Source: Selenobaculum gibii (GTDB lineage Bacteria > Bacillota > Negativicutes > ICN-92133). From it: DNA of 64,000 nt. The stretch lies in assembly GCF_030273445.1 (NCBI RefSeq), contig NZ_CP120678.1:1713501-1777500 (forward strand), written 5' to 3'. A model generated the notes under the pieces. The model made no database searches. It was not told the DNA's origin and saw only the letters and a list, made by a program, of their open reading frames with translations. The translations under genes and the position numbers were made by a program. Shown here piece by piece: positions 55,932-64,000 of this stretch (positions are counted from its first letter, which is position 1; every line of letters begins with the position of its first letter).

Positions 55932-56996
55932 TTAAATACGTTCGGCAATTCGCGCCGCCATCTCTTCTGTTGTTACCTTTTTAAAACCATCTCTATATAA
56001 ATCAGCTGTCCGGTAACCATCTTTTAATACTTTTTCTACAGCTTCTTCAACGCAAACTGCGGCATTTTCTTCATTTAAAGAATAACGGAGCAGCATTGCC
56101 GCTGATAAAATCGTACCAATTGGATTTGCAATACCAAGCCCAGTAATATCCGGTGCCGAACCATGAATTGGTTCGTAAAGGCTCGTGCATTCGCCGATGC
56201 TCGCCGATGGCATCATGCCAATTGAACCGCCGAGTACTGCGGCTTCATCACTTAAAATATCACCAAATAAATTTCCAGTAACGATAACGTCAAAATTTTT
56301 CGGTTTTAATGCCAATTGCATTGCACAGTTATCCACATACATATTTGATAGTTCGATATCTTTATATTCTTCAGCAACTTTCGCCGCGGTTCTACGCCAT
56401 AATCTAGAAGAAGCTAATACATTCGCTTTGTCTACCGATACAACTTTTCCCTGGCGTTTTTGTGCGGTCTCGCAAGCGAGACGTACAATACGATCAACTT
56501 CAGATACACTATAGTTTTCTAAATCCCATGCACGTTCTACCCCATTAACAATTTCAGATTCACATTTCTCACCAAAATAAATTCCACCAATTAACTCGCG
56601 AACAATTACAATGTCCGTACCACTTACGATTTCTTCCTTTAGCGGTGAATATTCACAAAGTGAATCTGGCACTTTTACCGGGCGTAAATTTGCATATAAG
56701 CCAAGTTCTTTACGCAATCCTAAGATTGCCTTTTCTGGTCGTAATGAAGGATCAACATTATCCCATTTATCTCCGCCCACTGCACCAAATAATACCCCAT
56801 CAGATGCCTTAGCAGCATCAATTGTACTTTGCGGCAATGGAGTACCATATAAATCATATGCAGTTCCGCCTGCATGATGCGTTTCAAATGTTAATTTAAG
56901 ATTACACTTTTCAGCAACTTTTTTCAAGACCAAAACTGCTGCAGTCGTGATTTCTTCCCCAATTCCGTCTCCTGGTATAACAACAATCTTTGCCAT
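55932..56996 (-). CDS. leuB: 3-isopropylmalate dehydrogenase
   Basis: NAD-dependent oxidative decarboxylation of 3-isopropylmalate in leucine synthesis. Family signatures: GDGIGEEIT, VRELIGGIYFGE, and NLFGDILSDEAA with the metal-binding aspartates. 354 aa is standard. AAGGAG within the end of leuD serves its ATG, one base past the leuD stop. Confidence 0.97.
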   Translation of the reverse strand: MAKIVVIPGDGIGEEITTAAVLVLKKVAEKCNLKLTFETHHAGGTAYDLYGTPLPQSTIDAAKASDGVLFGAVGGDKWDNVDPSLRPEKAILGLRKELGLYANLRPVKVPDSLCEYSPLKEEIVSGTDIVIVRELIGGIYFGEKCESEIVNGVERAWDLENYSVSEVDRIVRLACETAQKRQGKVVSVDKANVLASSRLWRRTAAKVAEEYKDIELSNMYVDNCAMQLALKPKNFDVIVTGNLFGDILSDEAAVLGGSIGMMPSASIGECTSLYEPIHGSAPDITGLGIANPIGTILSAAMLLRYSLNEENAAVCVEEAVEKVLKDGYRTADLYRDGFKKVTTEEMAARIAERI

Positions 56997-56997
56997 A

Positions 56998-57486
56998 TTA
57001 GTAATTCTCCTTTACGTAATTTACTAAACCGCCAGCTTTTGCAATATCTTGAATAAAGCCTGGTAGTGGCTGAGAATTACAAACAATCCCTGTATTTAAA
57101 TTTTCAATGGTACCCGCATTTAAATCAATACGAATTTTATCACCTGCATTAAAATTCTTTACAGCTTCGCCAATTTCTAATAACGGCAAACCGATATTAA
57201 TTCCATTGCGATAAAAAATTCTGGCAAAGCTATCAGCAATGACCACAGGCACACCAGACGCTTTAATCGCTACCGGAGCATGCTCACGTGATGAACCACA
57301 ACCAAAGTTTTTATCTGCAATAATAATATCGCCTTTTTGTACTCTCTGGGCAAATGTCGAATCAATATCTTCCATGCAATGCATTGCTAATTCTTTTGGA
57401 TCTGCTGTATTTAAATAACGTGCAGGAATAATTACATCCGTATCTACATTATCACCATAACGCCACACTTTTCCTTCTAATATCAT
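56998..57486 (-). CDS. leuD: 3-isopropylmalate dehydratase, small subunit
   Basis: Swivel-domain subunit of isopropylmalate isomerase, 162 aa (the short, archaeal/clostridial type). Signature stretches: [16 protein letters not shown] at the start and [13 protein letters not shown] for substrate recognition. GAGGAGGT inside the last codons of leuC is its ribosome-binding site. Confidence 0.97.
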   Translation of the reverse strand: MILEGKVWRYGDNVDTDVIIPARYLNTADPKELAMHCMEDIDSTFAQRVQKGDIIIADKNFGCGSSREHAPVAIKASGVPVVIADSFARIFYRNGINIGLPLLEIGEAVKNFNAGDKIRIDLNAGTIENLNTGIVCNSQPLPGFIQDIAKAGGLVNYVKENY

Positions 57487-57487
57487 C

Positions 57488-58747
57488 TTACTTTACCTCC
57501 TCTGGAACTGCAATTTTACCTAAAATAGCACTTGCTGCCGCAACATAAGGCCCTGCCAAATACACTTCACTATCTACATGCCCCATACGTCCACGGAAAT
57601 TACGATTTGTCGTAGATACACAACGTTCGCCTGCCGCTAAAATCCCCATATATCCACCAAGACAAGGACCGCAAGTTGGTGTGCTGACAATCGCACCAGC
57701 TTCAATAAACGTCTCAATATAGCCTTTTTTCATTGCATCAAGATACACCTGCTGACTACCAGGAATAATAATTGCCCGTACATCTTTATGCACTTTATGC
57801 CCTTTCAATACACTAGCTGCTTGTTCCATATCTTCTAAACGACCATTCGTACAAGAGCCAATAACAACCTGATTAATTTTAATGTCTTCTAATTCCGTAA
57901 CCACTTTTACATTCTCAGGTAAATGAGGTAGAGCAACTACAGGTTTTAAATCATCTAAATGAATCGTTACCGTGCGTTCATATTCAGCATCTTCATCAGC
58001 GCATACACAAGCATAAGATTTTTTTACTCTGCCTGTAATATAATCCATCGTTACTTGATCTACAGGGAAAATTCCATTCTTCGCCCCTGCTTCAATTGCC
58101 ATATTTGCTATTGTTAAACGATCCGTCATCGTAAGACTGGCCACCCCTGCGCCTGCAAACTCTAACGATTGATAGCGTGCACCATCCACACCAATCCTGC
58201 CAATCAAAGTTAAAATGACATCTTTCCCTGTAACGCCTTGTGCTAATTTTCCTGTTAATTCAACTTTGATTGCCGATGGAACCTTAAACCAAGTTTCACC
58301 TGTCGCCATTGCCGCACCCATATCAGTTGAACCAACACCGGTAGCAAATGCACCAACTGCGCCATAGGTGCAAGTATGTGAATCTGCACCAATAATTAAA
58401 TCTCCCGGTGCAACTAAGCCTTTTTCCGGTAAAATTACATGTTCAATTCCCATTTGCCCCACTTCAAAATAATGAACAATTTCATGCTGACGCGCAAAAT
58501 CACGTACGATTTTTGCCATTTCAGCAGATTTTATATCTTTATTCGGTGTAAAATGATCAGGCACCAATGCAATTTTCGTTTTATCAAATACGGGCTTACC
58601 AATCTTGTTAAACTCTTTAATTGCTGGTGGTGTTGTAATATCATTCCCTAACACCAAATCCAATTTACATTTAATCAATTGTCCTGGTACCACTTTATCT
58701 AGCCCAGCATGTTTGGCAAAAATCTTTTCTGTCATATTCATTCCCAT
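57488..58747 (-). CDS. leuC: 3-isopropylmalate dehydratase, large subunit
   Basis: Iron-sulfur aconitase-type subunit, 419 aa, matching the short LeuD type. Cluster ligands are in VIGSCTNGR and PTCGPCLGG; substrate motifs include [24 protein letters not shown] before ATG 58747 sets the start; the open frame extends 13 codons upstream. Lies 62 bases past leuA. Confidence 0.96.
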   Translation of the reverse strand: MGMNMTEKIFAKHAGLDKVVPGQLIKCKLDLVLGNDITTPPAIKEFNKIGKPVFDKTKIALVPDHFTPNKDIKSAEMAKIVRDFARQHEIVHYFEVGQMGIEHVILPEKGLVAPGDLIIGADSHTCTYGAVGAFATGVGSTDMGAAMATGETWFKVPSAIKVELTGKLAQGVTGKDVILTLIGRIGVDGARYQSLEFAGAGVASLTMTDRLTIANMAIEAGAKNGIFPVDQVTMDYITGRVKKSYACVCADEDAEYERTVTIHLDDLKPVVALPHLPENVKVVTELEDIKINQVVIGSCTNGRLEDMEQAASVLKGHKVHKDVRAIIIPGSQQVYLDAMKKGYIETFIEAGAIVSTPTCGPCLGGYMGILAAGERCVSTTNRNFRGRMGHVDSEVYLAGPYVAAASAILGKIAVPEEVK

Positions 58748-58809
58748 GCAAAAATCCTCCTCCAAGTTACCACATAATAACTTCACTTTATTTATTCAAT
58801 AGCTAGCCC

Positions 58810-60363
58810 CTAATTCATTTGTTCTGCTTCATTTAATAGCGGCAGTTTAAAACTCCCATTCGACCCAACTTGTTTATTGATTGCATTTACGTATGCTTTT
58901 GCGGTTGCTTCCAGTACATCAGTACTAAGTCCGCGCCCACTATAAACAATGCCGGCCTCTTCAAGCCAAACAGTCGCTTCCCCCAATGCATCCTGCCCAG
59001 ACGTAACAGCCTTTAGTTGATAATCCTTTAAAGAAAACTCTCTGCCAATTGCTTTTTTTATCGCCTTAAATAATGCATCTACTGGCCCGTCACCACAACT
59101 CGCTTCCTCCAAGACATCACCATTCATCTTTTCTAACCGAACTGAACCTGTTGCAATCGTAGCACTCCCACTTAAAATACTGTGAGAAAGCAAACGATAA
59201 TGTTCCTGAATTTGTTGTTTTTTTGAATTAATTAACGCTTCAATATCACGATCGTAAACAAGTTTTTTCCGCTTTGCCAATTCTCTAAATTGTACATATA
59301 ACTGGTTAACCACATCTGCACTTAATTCATAGCCAAGGTGCGCTACTCGTTCTTCAAACATCTGTCTTCCCGATAATTTATTAAGAACCATCGTATTGCG
59401 GCTGATTCCGATTGATTCAGGCCGCATAATTTCAAAGGTCGGCGCATGATTTGATACACTATGTTGATGACCTCCCGCCACATGAATAAACGCATTATCT
59501 CCAACAATTGCTTTATTCGGCGACACCATAATTCCACTTAATGTACTTACCAATCTAGATGCACGATAAATTTGCCGAGTATCAATATTCGTCGATTTCT
59601 TGTAATATTCATAACGAGTTGCCAACGCCATAACGATTTCTTCCAAGCTGGCATTGCCAGCTCTCTCGCCCAACCCATTTATCGTACACTCCACCTGCGT
59701 TGCTCCATAGATAACCCCAGCCAAAGAATTCGCTGTTGCCATTCCTAAATCATTATGACAATGTACACCAATTGTTACTTTATCTATATCATGAACATGC
59801 TCTTTCACATACTTCACTAAATGTCCAAATTCATCTGGTGTAGCATATCCTACAGTATCAGCAATATTAATTGTCGTCGCACCAGCTGCAATTACACCAT
59901 TAAAAACCTGACAAAGAAAATCCCAATCAGAACGTGAAGCATCCTCAGCCGTAAATTCTACATCATCAATAAATTGTTTCGCATAACGTACAGCTTCTTG
60001 CGCATGTGCCATAACTTGCGCTCGCGACATTTTCAATTTATGCGCTAATTGAATATCACTCGTCGCTAAAAAAGTATGAATTCTCACGTTCTCATTTTTT
60101 CCTAGCGCCTGCTTTGCAATATCAATATCTTTTTGATTTGCCCGTACCAATGCCGAAACAATTGAAGTGGAAATTGTTTGACTAATCTTTTCTACTGCAT
60201 GGTAATCACTCTTGGAAGCAACAGGAAAACCCGCTTCGATGATATCAACTTTCATCTTTGCCAAAGCTTCAGCGATTTCAACTTTCTCATGAGTTTCAAA
60301 ACAGACGCCTGATGTTTGTGCCCCATCGCGCAAAGTTGTATCAAATATTTTGATTTTTCCCAT
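58810..60363 (-). CDS. leuA: 2-isopropylmalate synthase, short form (second leuA)
   Basis: 517 aa HMGL-like synthase with a C-terminal LeuA regulatory domain (CGDGPVDALFKAI). The metal site GVHCHNDLGMAT is intact. The opening motif is DTTLRDGAQTSG where the usual LeuA form is DGEQxPG, so the acid after glycine is Ala, as in citramalate synthases. The regulatory domain and leuCDB context still favour isopropylmalate synthase. GGAGG before ATG 60363 sets the start. It is only distantly related to the LeuA at 8546-10216. A terminator-like hairpin separates it from ilvC. Confidence 0.88.
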   Translation of the reverse strand: MGKIKIFDTTLRDGAQTSGVCFETHEKVEIAEALAKMKVDIIEAGFPVASKSDYHAVEKISQTISTSIVSALVRANQKDIDIAKQALGKNENVRIHTFLATSDIQLAHKLKMSRAQVMAHAQEAVRYAKQFIDDVEFTAEDASRSDWDFLCQVFNGVIAAGATTINIADTVGYATPDEFGHLVKYVKEHVHDIDKVTIGVHCHNDLGMATANSLAGVIYGATQVECTINGLGERAGNASLEEIVMALATRYEYYKKSTNIDTRQIYRASRLVSTLSGIMVSPNKAIVGDNAFIHVAGGHQHSVSNHAPTFEIMRPESIGISRNTMVLNKLSGRQMFEERVAHLGYELSADVVNQLYVQFRELAKRKKLVYDRDIEALINSKKQQIQEHYRLLSHSILSGSATIATGSVRLEKMNGDVLEEASCGDGPVDALFKAIKKAIGREFSLKDYQLKAVTSGQDALGEATVWLEEAGIVYSGRGLSTDVLEATAKAYVNAINKQVGSNGSFKLPLLNEAEQMN

Positions 60364-60403
60364 CTTCTCCGCCTCCTTCATCCTTAGAAATCCTATTATA
60401 AAA

Positions 60404-60428
60404 GGGGATGCTGCTCAGCAACATCCCC
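60404..60428 (-). terminator. Internal terminator/attenuator between ilvC and leuA
   Basis: GGGGATG and CATCCCC bound a 25-base inverted repeat followed on the minus strand by TTTTATAATAGG. A second small hairpin (GAGTC/GACTC, about 60434-60453) lies just upstream, so partial termination or attenuation is possible. Confidence 0.65.
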
Positions 60429-60485
60429 TCTCTTTCACGCAGAGTCTTAATTTATGGACTCGCCTTTATCTAGCTTTCTATTCAA

Positions 60486-61529
<1,044 letters not shown>

Positions 61530-61551
61530 TTAATTATTACTTGAAAATAAA

Positions 61552-62088
61552 TTATAATACATCCTCACCATAATAATCTCTTTCTTCTCGTTGTTGATAA
61601 ATCGTATGATCACCCCGTTCAAGTCCAATGAGACCTGTACGAATTGTCTCAAGAATACCATACGGTGATAACAGCCTTGTAAAAGCATCTATTTTCTCAT
61701 CATCGCCAGTAATCTCAAAAATAAGTGTTGCCTTCTGCACATCTACTACTTTTGCCCTAAAAATTTCAGCAATTTTTAAAATGTCTAAGCGATTGCTTTC
61801 CTCCGCTTTGACTTTAAGCAGTGTCATTCCTCTATATACAGCTGAATCAGCTTCTAAAAGCTGCACAGCAACGACTTCCAAAAGTTTTTCTAGCTGCTTT
61901 ACCATTTGTGATATTACAGCTTTATCACCATGAATAACGACTGTCATCCGAGAATACTCTGGTGATTGAGTTACACCAACAGATAAACTGTCAATATTAA
62001 ATTCTCTGCGAGAAAACATACTAGCCACACGAACTAATACGCCGGGCTGATTTTGTACCAAGACGGATACAATATGTCGCTTACTCAC
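61552..62088 (-). CDS. ilvN: Acetolactate synthase, small (regulatory) subunit
   Basis: ACT-domain regulator of acetolactate synthase, 178 aa. The ACT region begins HIVSVLVQNQPGVLVRVASMF; the C-terminal ALS_ss_C domain follows. The start is GTG at 62088 with GGAGGGGAAAGCG before it. First gene of the T-box operon, separated from its large subunit by five genes. Confidence 0.95.
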   Translation of the reverse strand: MSKRHIVSVLVQNQPGVLVRVASMFSRREFNIDSLSVGVTQSPEYSRMTVVIHGDKAVISQMVKQLEKLLEVVAVQLLEADSAVYRGMTLLKVKAEESNRLDILKIAEIFRAKVVDVQKATLIFEITGDDEKIDAFTRLLSPYGILETIRTGLIGLERGDHTIYQQREERDYYGEDVL

Positions 62089-62116
62089 CGCTTTCCCCTC
62101 CTAAAATAATCAAATA

Positions 62117-62434
62117 AAAACCGCCCCTACTGACAGAATCTACTCCATCAATAGGGGCGGATAAAATCCGCGGTACCACCCTACATTATACTTATATCGC
62201 CCGTAACCAGGCTCCCCTCTAACGTTGGGTTAACGTTTCCGCCTAACTCAAGAAGTTTCAGCAGAAAAGCTCACAGGCGAAGTCAGATTATACTTCCATA
62301 CCGATTCACAGCAACCATCGGCTCTCTGAAATGTTCTTGTAAAACCCTTTACCTCTTCATCGCTTTTGCTTATTCATTTTACATCAAGTTAAATTAAAAA
62401 TCAATATGTAAACTTGTAAATTTAAATCAAATTT
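62117..62434 (-). promoter_or_regulatory. T-box leader of the ilv-leu operon
   Basis: The T-box AGGGTGGTACCGCGG lies at 62182-62168, followed by a terminator hairpin (CCGCCCCTA/TAGGGGCGG, 62121-62160) and TTTTTATTTG. Stem I elements AGAGAGCCGATGGTTGCTGTGA and GGAAGT are present. The specifier region reads TGACTTCGCC; the reading frame of the specifier is not clear (CTT leucine or a neighbouring triplet). Confidence 0.9.
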
Positions 62435-62440
62435 GTATAC

Positions 62441-62469
62441 ATTATTGCAGTATTTTTAAACTTTGTCAA
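62441..62469 (-). promoter_or_regulatory. Promoter of the ilv-leu operon
   Basis: On the minus strand TTGACA (62469-62464) and AATAAT (62446-62441, preceded by TGC) are 17 bases apart, placing the start of the T-box transcript near 62434. Confidence 0.8.
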
Positions 62470-62628
62470 GGATTTTTTGTAAAGTCCGTATTTTTAGTAA
62501 AGATTTTTTGCAACAAAAATCTCTATTTTAAAAAACATACACAACAAATAATGTCACGTATTCTTTCATTGAAAAAACAAATAATAATGTCGTTCCCAAA
62601 ATTCAAGATAAAAAAGGAGGCTTTTTCT

Positions 62629-62901
62629 ATGAAAACAAACAAAAATAAAACTGCAGACAGCAAAAAGAAATATGGTACAATGACTGCTTCAGCGGATGCA
62701 AACAACGATTATACTAGCTCAACTGGCAGTAATTCAGCTACAAGCTCTATTACTTCAGAAAGCATGAGTGAATACGGTACAATGACTGCCTTAGAAGATA
62801 GCAATAAAGATTATAAGAAGAATTCACAAAGCAGTCAAAAAAGCTCTACCCCAAATCAAGGTTCTTTAACCTCTTCTTATGATTCAAACCAACAATCTTA
62901 A
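62629..62901 (+). CDS. Small low-complexity protein with duplicated YGTMTA motif
   Basis: A 90 aa polar protein I do not recognise. AAAAAGGAGG, 8 bases before ATG 62629, is a strong ribosome-binding site, so it is probably real. The motif occurs twice, YGTMTASADANNDY (about 16-29) and YGTMTALEDSNKDY (about 49-62), in Ser/Asn/Gln/Lys-rich linkers without cysteine, tryptophan or hydrophobic core. The layout of repeated (F/Y)GTxxA units with N/Q-rich spacers recalls gamma-type small acid-soluble spore proteins, but this is only an analogy. Confidence 0.7.
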   Translation: MKTNKNKTADSKKKYGTMTASADANNDYTSSTGSNSATSSITSESMSEYGTMTALEDSNKDYKKNSQSSQKSSTPNQGSLTSSYDSNQQS

Positions 62902-62916
62902 TTATTACGAATGACG

Positions 62917-62942
62917 GGAGGATGCCAGTTTTGGCATCCTCC
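62917..62942. terminator. Bidirectional terminator
   Basis: GGAGGATGCCA and TGGCATCCTCC form an 11-bp stem around GTTT between the convergent small-protein and PilX-like genes. Confidence 0.75.
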
Positions 62943-62946
62943 TTAC

Positions 62947-64000
62947 TTATTCAAACCGTTTATTGCTAAGTACAAAGCTCCGTCCCGTTCCATTTTCATC
63001 AGAGAAATCAGATGGTTTTTCATAATTAATCGTTGAATTAACGACAAAAAGCTCCGCTCTTATATATATAATGCCTGTCAATACTGAATTAGAAATACCT
63101 TCAGGATATTTTGGCGTTTTATATTCAGAAAATGATATCCACCTTCCATGAATATCATTTTGTCCCTTTGCCCCCGTCATGCTTAACGCTTCACCTGAAA
63201 CAATAAGACAATCTTTTGCTACGACAGCCTTTCCACTAGTATCTGGCGATAAGTCTACTCTTCCGTCTACAATAATCCTACAATTGCGAATATTCGCAGC
63301 TTCACCGATAAATAAATTTCCCTCTATCATAAGTATCTGATTGGCAATCGTATTGTTAATTACAAAAGTAGATTGCGTATGATCCATCACTCTTCCATTT
63401 TCCTTATTTACATAGATGCCATTTTCATATATATATTGTTTTTTTATTTCCTCTTTTGTTATCACCTTTGTAGATAATGAATTAAAATATTTTTCTTTAA
63501 ACTGATTATATGTACCAAATGGCCAGTTTTTTTTCTCTTTTTCATAATTATAAATTTCACCCTTAATTTTACTTTCTCTGTTAGTTACCGCTCCATTTTC
63601 CGAATAAATCACATACTTATCGAATTCATCAAAAGGTATTCCAGAATCCTCTACCTTAAGGTCAGCAACGAGCACCTTTTTTGCCGAATTCACTCTTCCG
63701 ATTGACTTAATTTTATAATTGCCCGCTGGAAGTTGTTCATTATTAGCAGGGATAAACGGTTCATATTGATTCTCTCCAACTAATTTTTCAATTTCCACTG
63801 TATAAGTTTCTTGACAACTCTCGTTTGCCACACCACCATTACGAAAATCCTGTAAAGTCTGAAGCCAAGACCAGTTTGCCATTTTGGCTTTTTTATCTTC
63901 TAATGCTAAAAACGTAATGCCTGCTTCTGCCGCATATTTTGCTTCGCTAGCATCCCGCGCCACGACTCCAGCCTTCACTTCCATATTAGAGAAACCAAAT
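62947..64000 (-). CDS. PilX-like type IV pilus-associated protein, 5' end outside the window
   Basis: The frame stays open to the window edge past an internal ATG at 63984, so the start is probably missing. The visible part begins with ARDASEAKYAAEAGITFLAL, like the segment that follows the prepilin helix in PilX-type minor pilins. A later region rich in short beta strands (NLFIGEAANIRNCRIIVDG) resembles a solenoid. No ribosome-binding site precedes the ATG. The expected prepilin peptide and membrane helix would lie beyond 64000. Assignment to a pilus or similar secretion apparatus is inference. Confidence 0.6.
   Translation of the reverse strand, partial: FGFSNMEVKAGVVARDASEAKYAAEAGITFLALEDKKAKMANWSWLQTLQDFRNGGVANESCQETYTVEIEKLVGENQYEPFIPANNEQLPAGNYKIKSIGRVNSAKKVLVADLKVEDSGIPFDEFDKYVIYSENGAVTNRESKIKGEIYNYEKEKKNWPFGTYNQFKEKYFNSLSTKVITKEEIKKQYIYENGIYVNKENGRVMDHTQSTFVINNTIANQILMIEGNLFIGEAANIRNCRIIVDGRVDLSPDTSGKAVVAKDCLIVSGEALSMTGAKGQNDIHGRWISFSEYKTPKYPEGISNSVLTGIIYIRAELFVVNSTINYEKPSDFSDENGTGRSFVLSNKRFE

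Overview
The window reads as a chromosomal segment of a low-GC Firmicute with an outer membrane, most likely a member of the Negativicutes (inference). Supporting signs are two T-box leaders in front of branched-chain amino-acid genes, a Firmicutes-type lonB-clpX-clpP-tig block and AT-rich sigma-A-type promoters. Alongside them are genes typical of diderms: ArnT-like GT39 glycosyltransferases, an HlyD-type adaptor with an ABC-2 exporter, and a PilX-like pilus protein. Almost all DNA is coding. I see no prophage, insertion sequence or CRISPR array.

Layout. 1-5.5 kb: proteostasis genes on the minus strand (tig, clpP, clpX, lonB), then a tRNA-Gly(GCC) with a clear promoter and terminator. 5.6-8.4 kb: an orphan radical SAM/SPASM protein and a CNNM/HlyC-type membrane protein. 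8.5-10.6 kb: a stand-alone leuA behind a leucine (CTC) T-box. 10.7-13.8 kb: a plus-strand unit of a PhnD-like lipoprotein, a NarX-type histidine kinase and a NarL-type regulator. 13.9-20.6 kb: a HAD phosphatase, a GlpT-type transporter and three tandem exported glycerophosphodiester phosphodiesterases. 20.9-26.5 kb: asnB, clpB (with a heptad-repeat operator over its -35) and a DedA/YqaA-like membrane protein.

26.6-36.9 kb: a compact chemosensory cluster read on the minus strand as cheY, cheA, cheW, mcp, cheR, cheB, a multi-PAS hybrid kinase and a stand-alone receiver. No flagellar gene lies in the window. 37.1-40.8 kb: a Sel1-repeat protein, the NifU-like/GGGtGRT pair and a 2-hydroxyacid dehydrogenase. 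40.9-46.0 kb: a tight four-gene operon in which two GT39 glycosyltransferases flank an OmpR-type two-component system. 46.1-51.9 kb: a PaaG-like crotonase, a decayed aminotransferase 3' end, and a TetR-HlyD-ATPase-ATPase-permease export operon similar to ybhGFSR.

52-62.4 kb: guaB, a small membrane protein, and a T-box-led ilvN-ilvC-leuA-leuC-leuD-leuB-ilvB operon that encodes most of the leucine route. This gives a second, different leuA. 62.6-64 kb: a small low-complexity protein with a duplicated motif and, running off the edge, a PilX-like protein.

How it fits together: leucine supply is controlled at two loci by T-box attenuation. Exported phosphodiesterases plus GlpT suggest scavenging of glycerophosphodiesters as glycerol 3-phosphate. 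Several signal-transduction units (three-component PhnD-like set, chemosensory array, GT39-linked two-component system) point to an organism that monitors its surroundings and modifies its envelope. Start sites were chosen by ribosome-binding sites, so several differ from the longest open frame.
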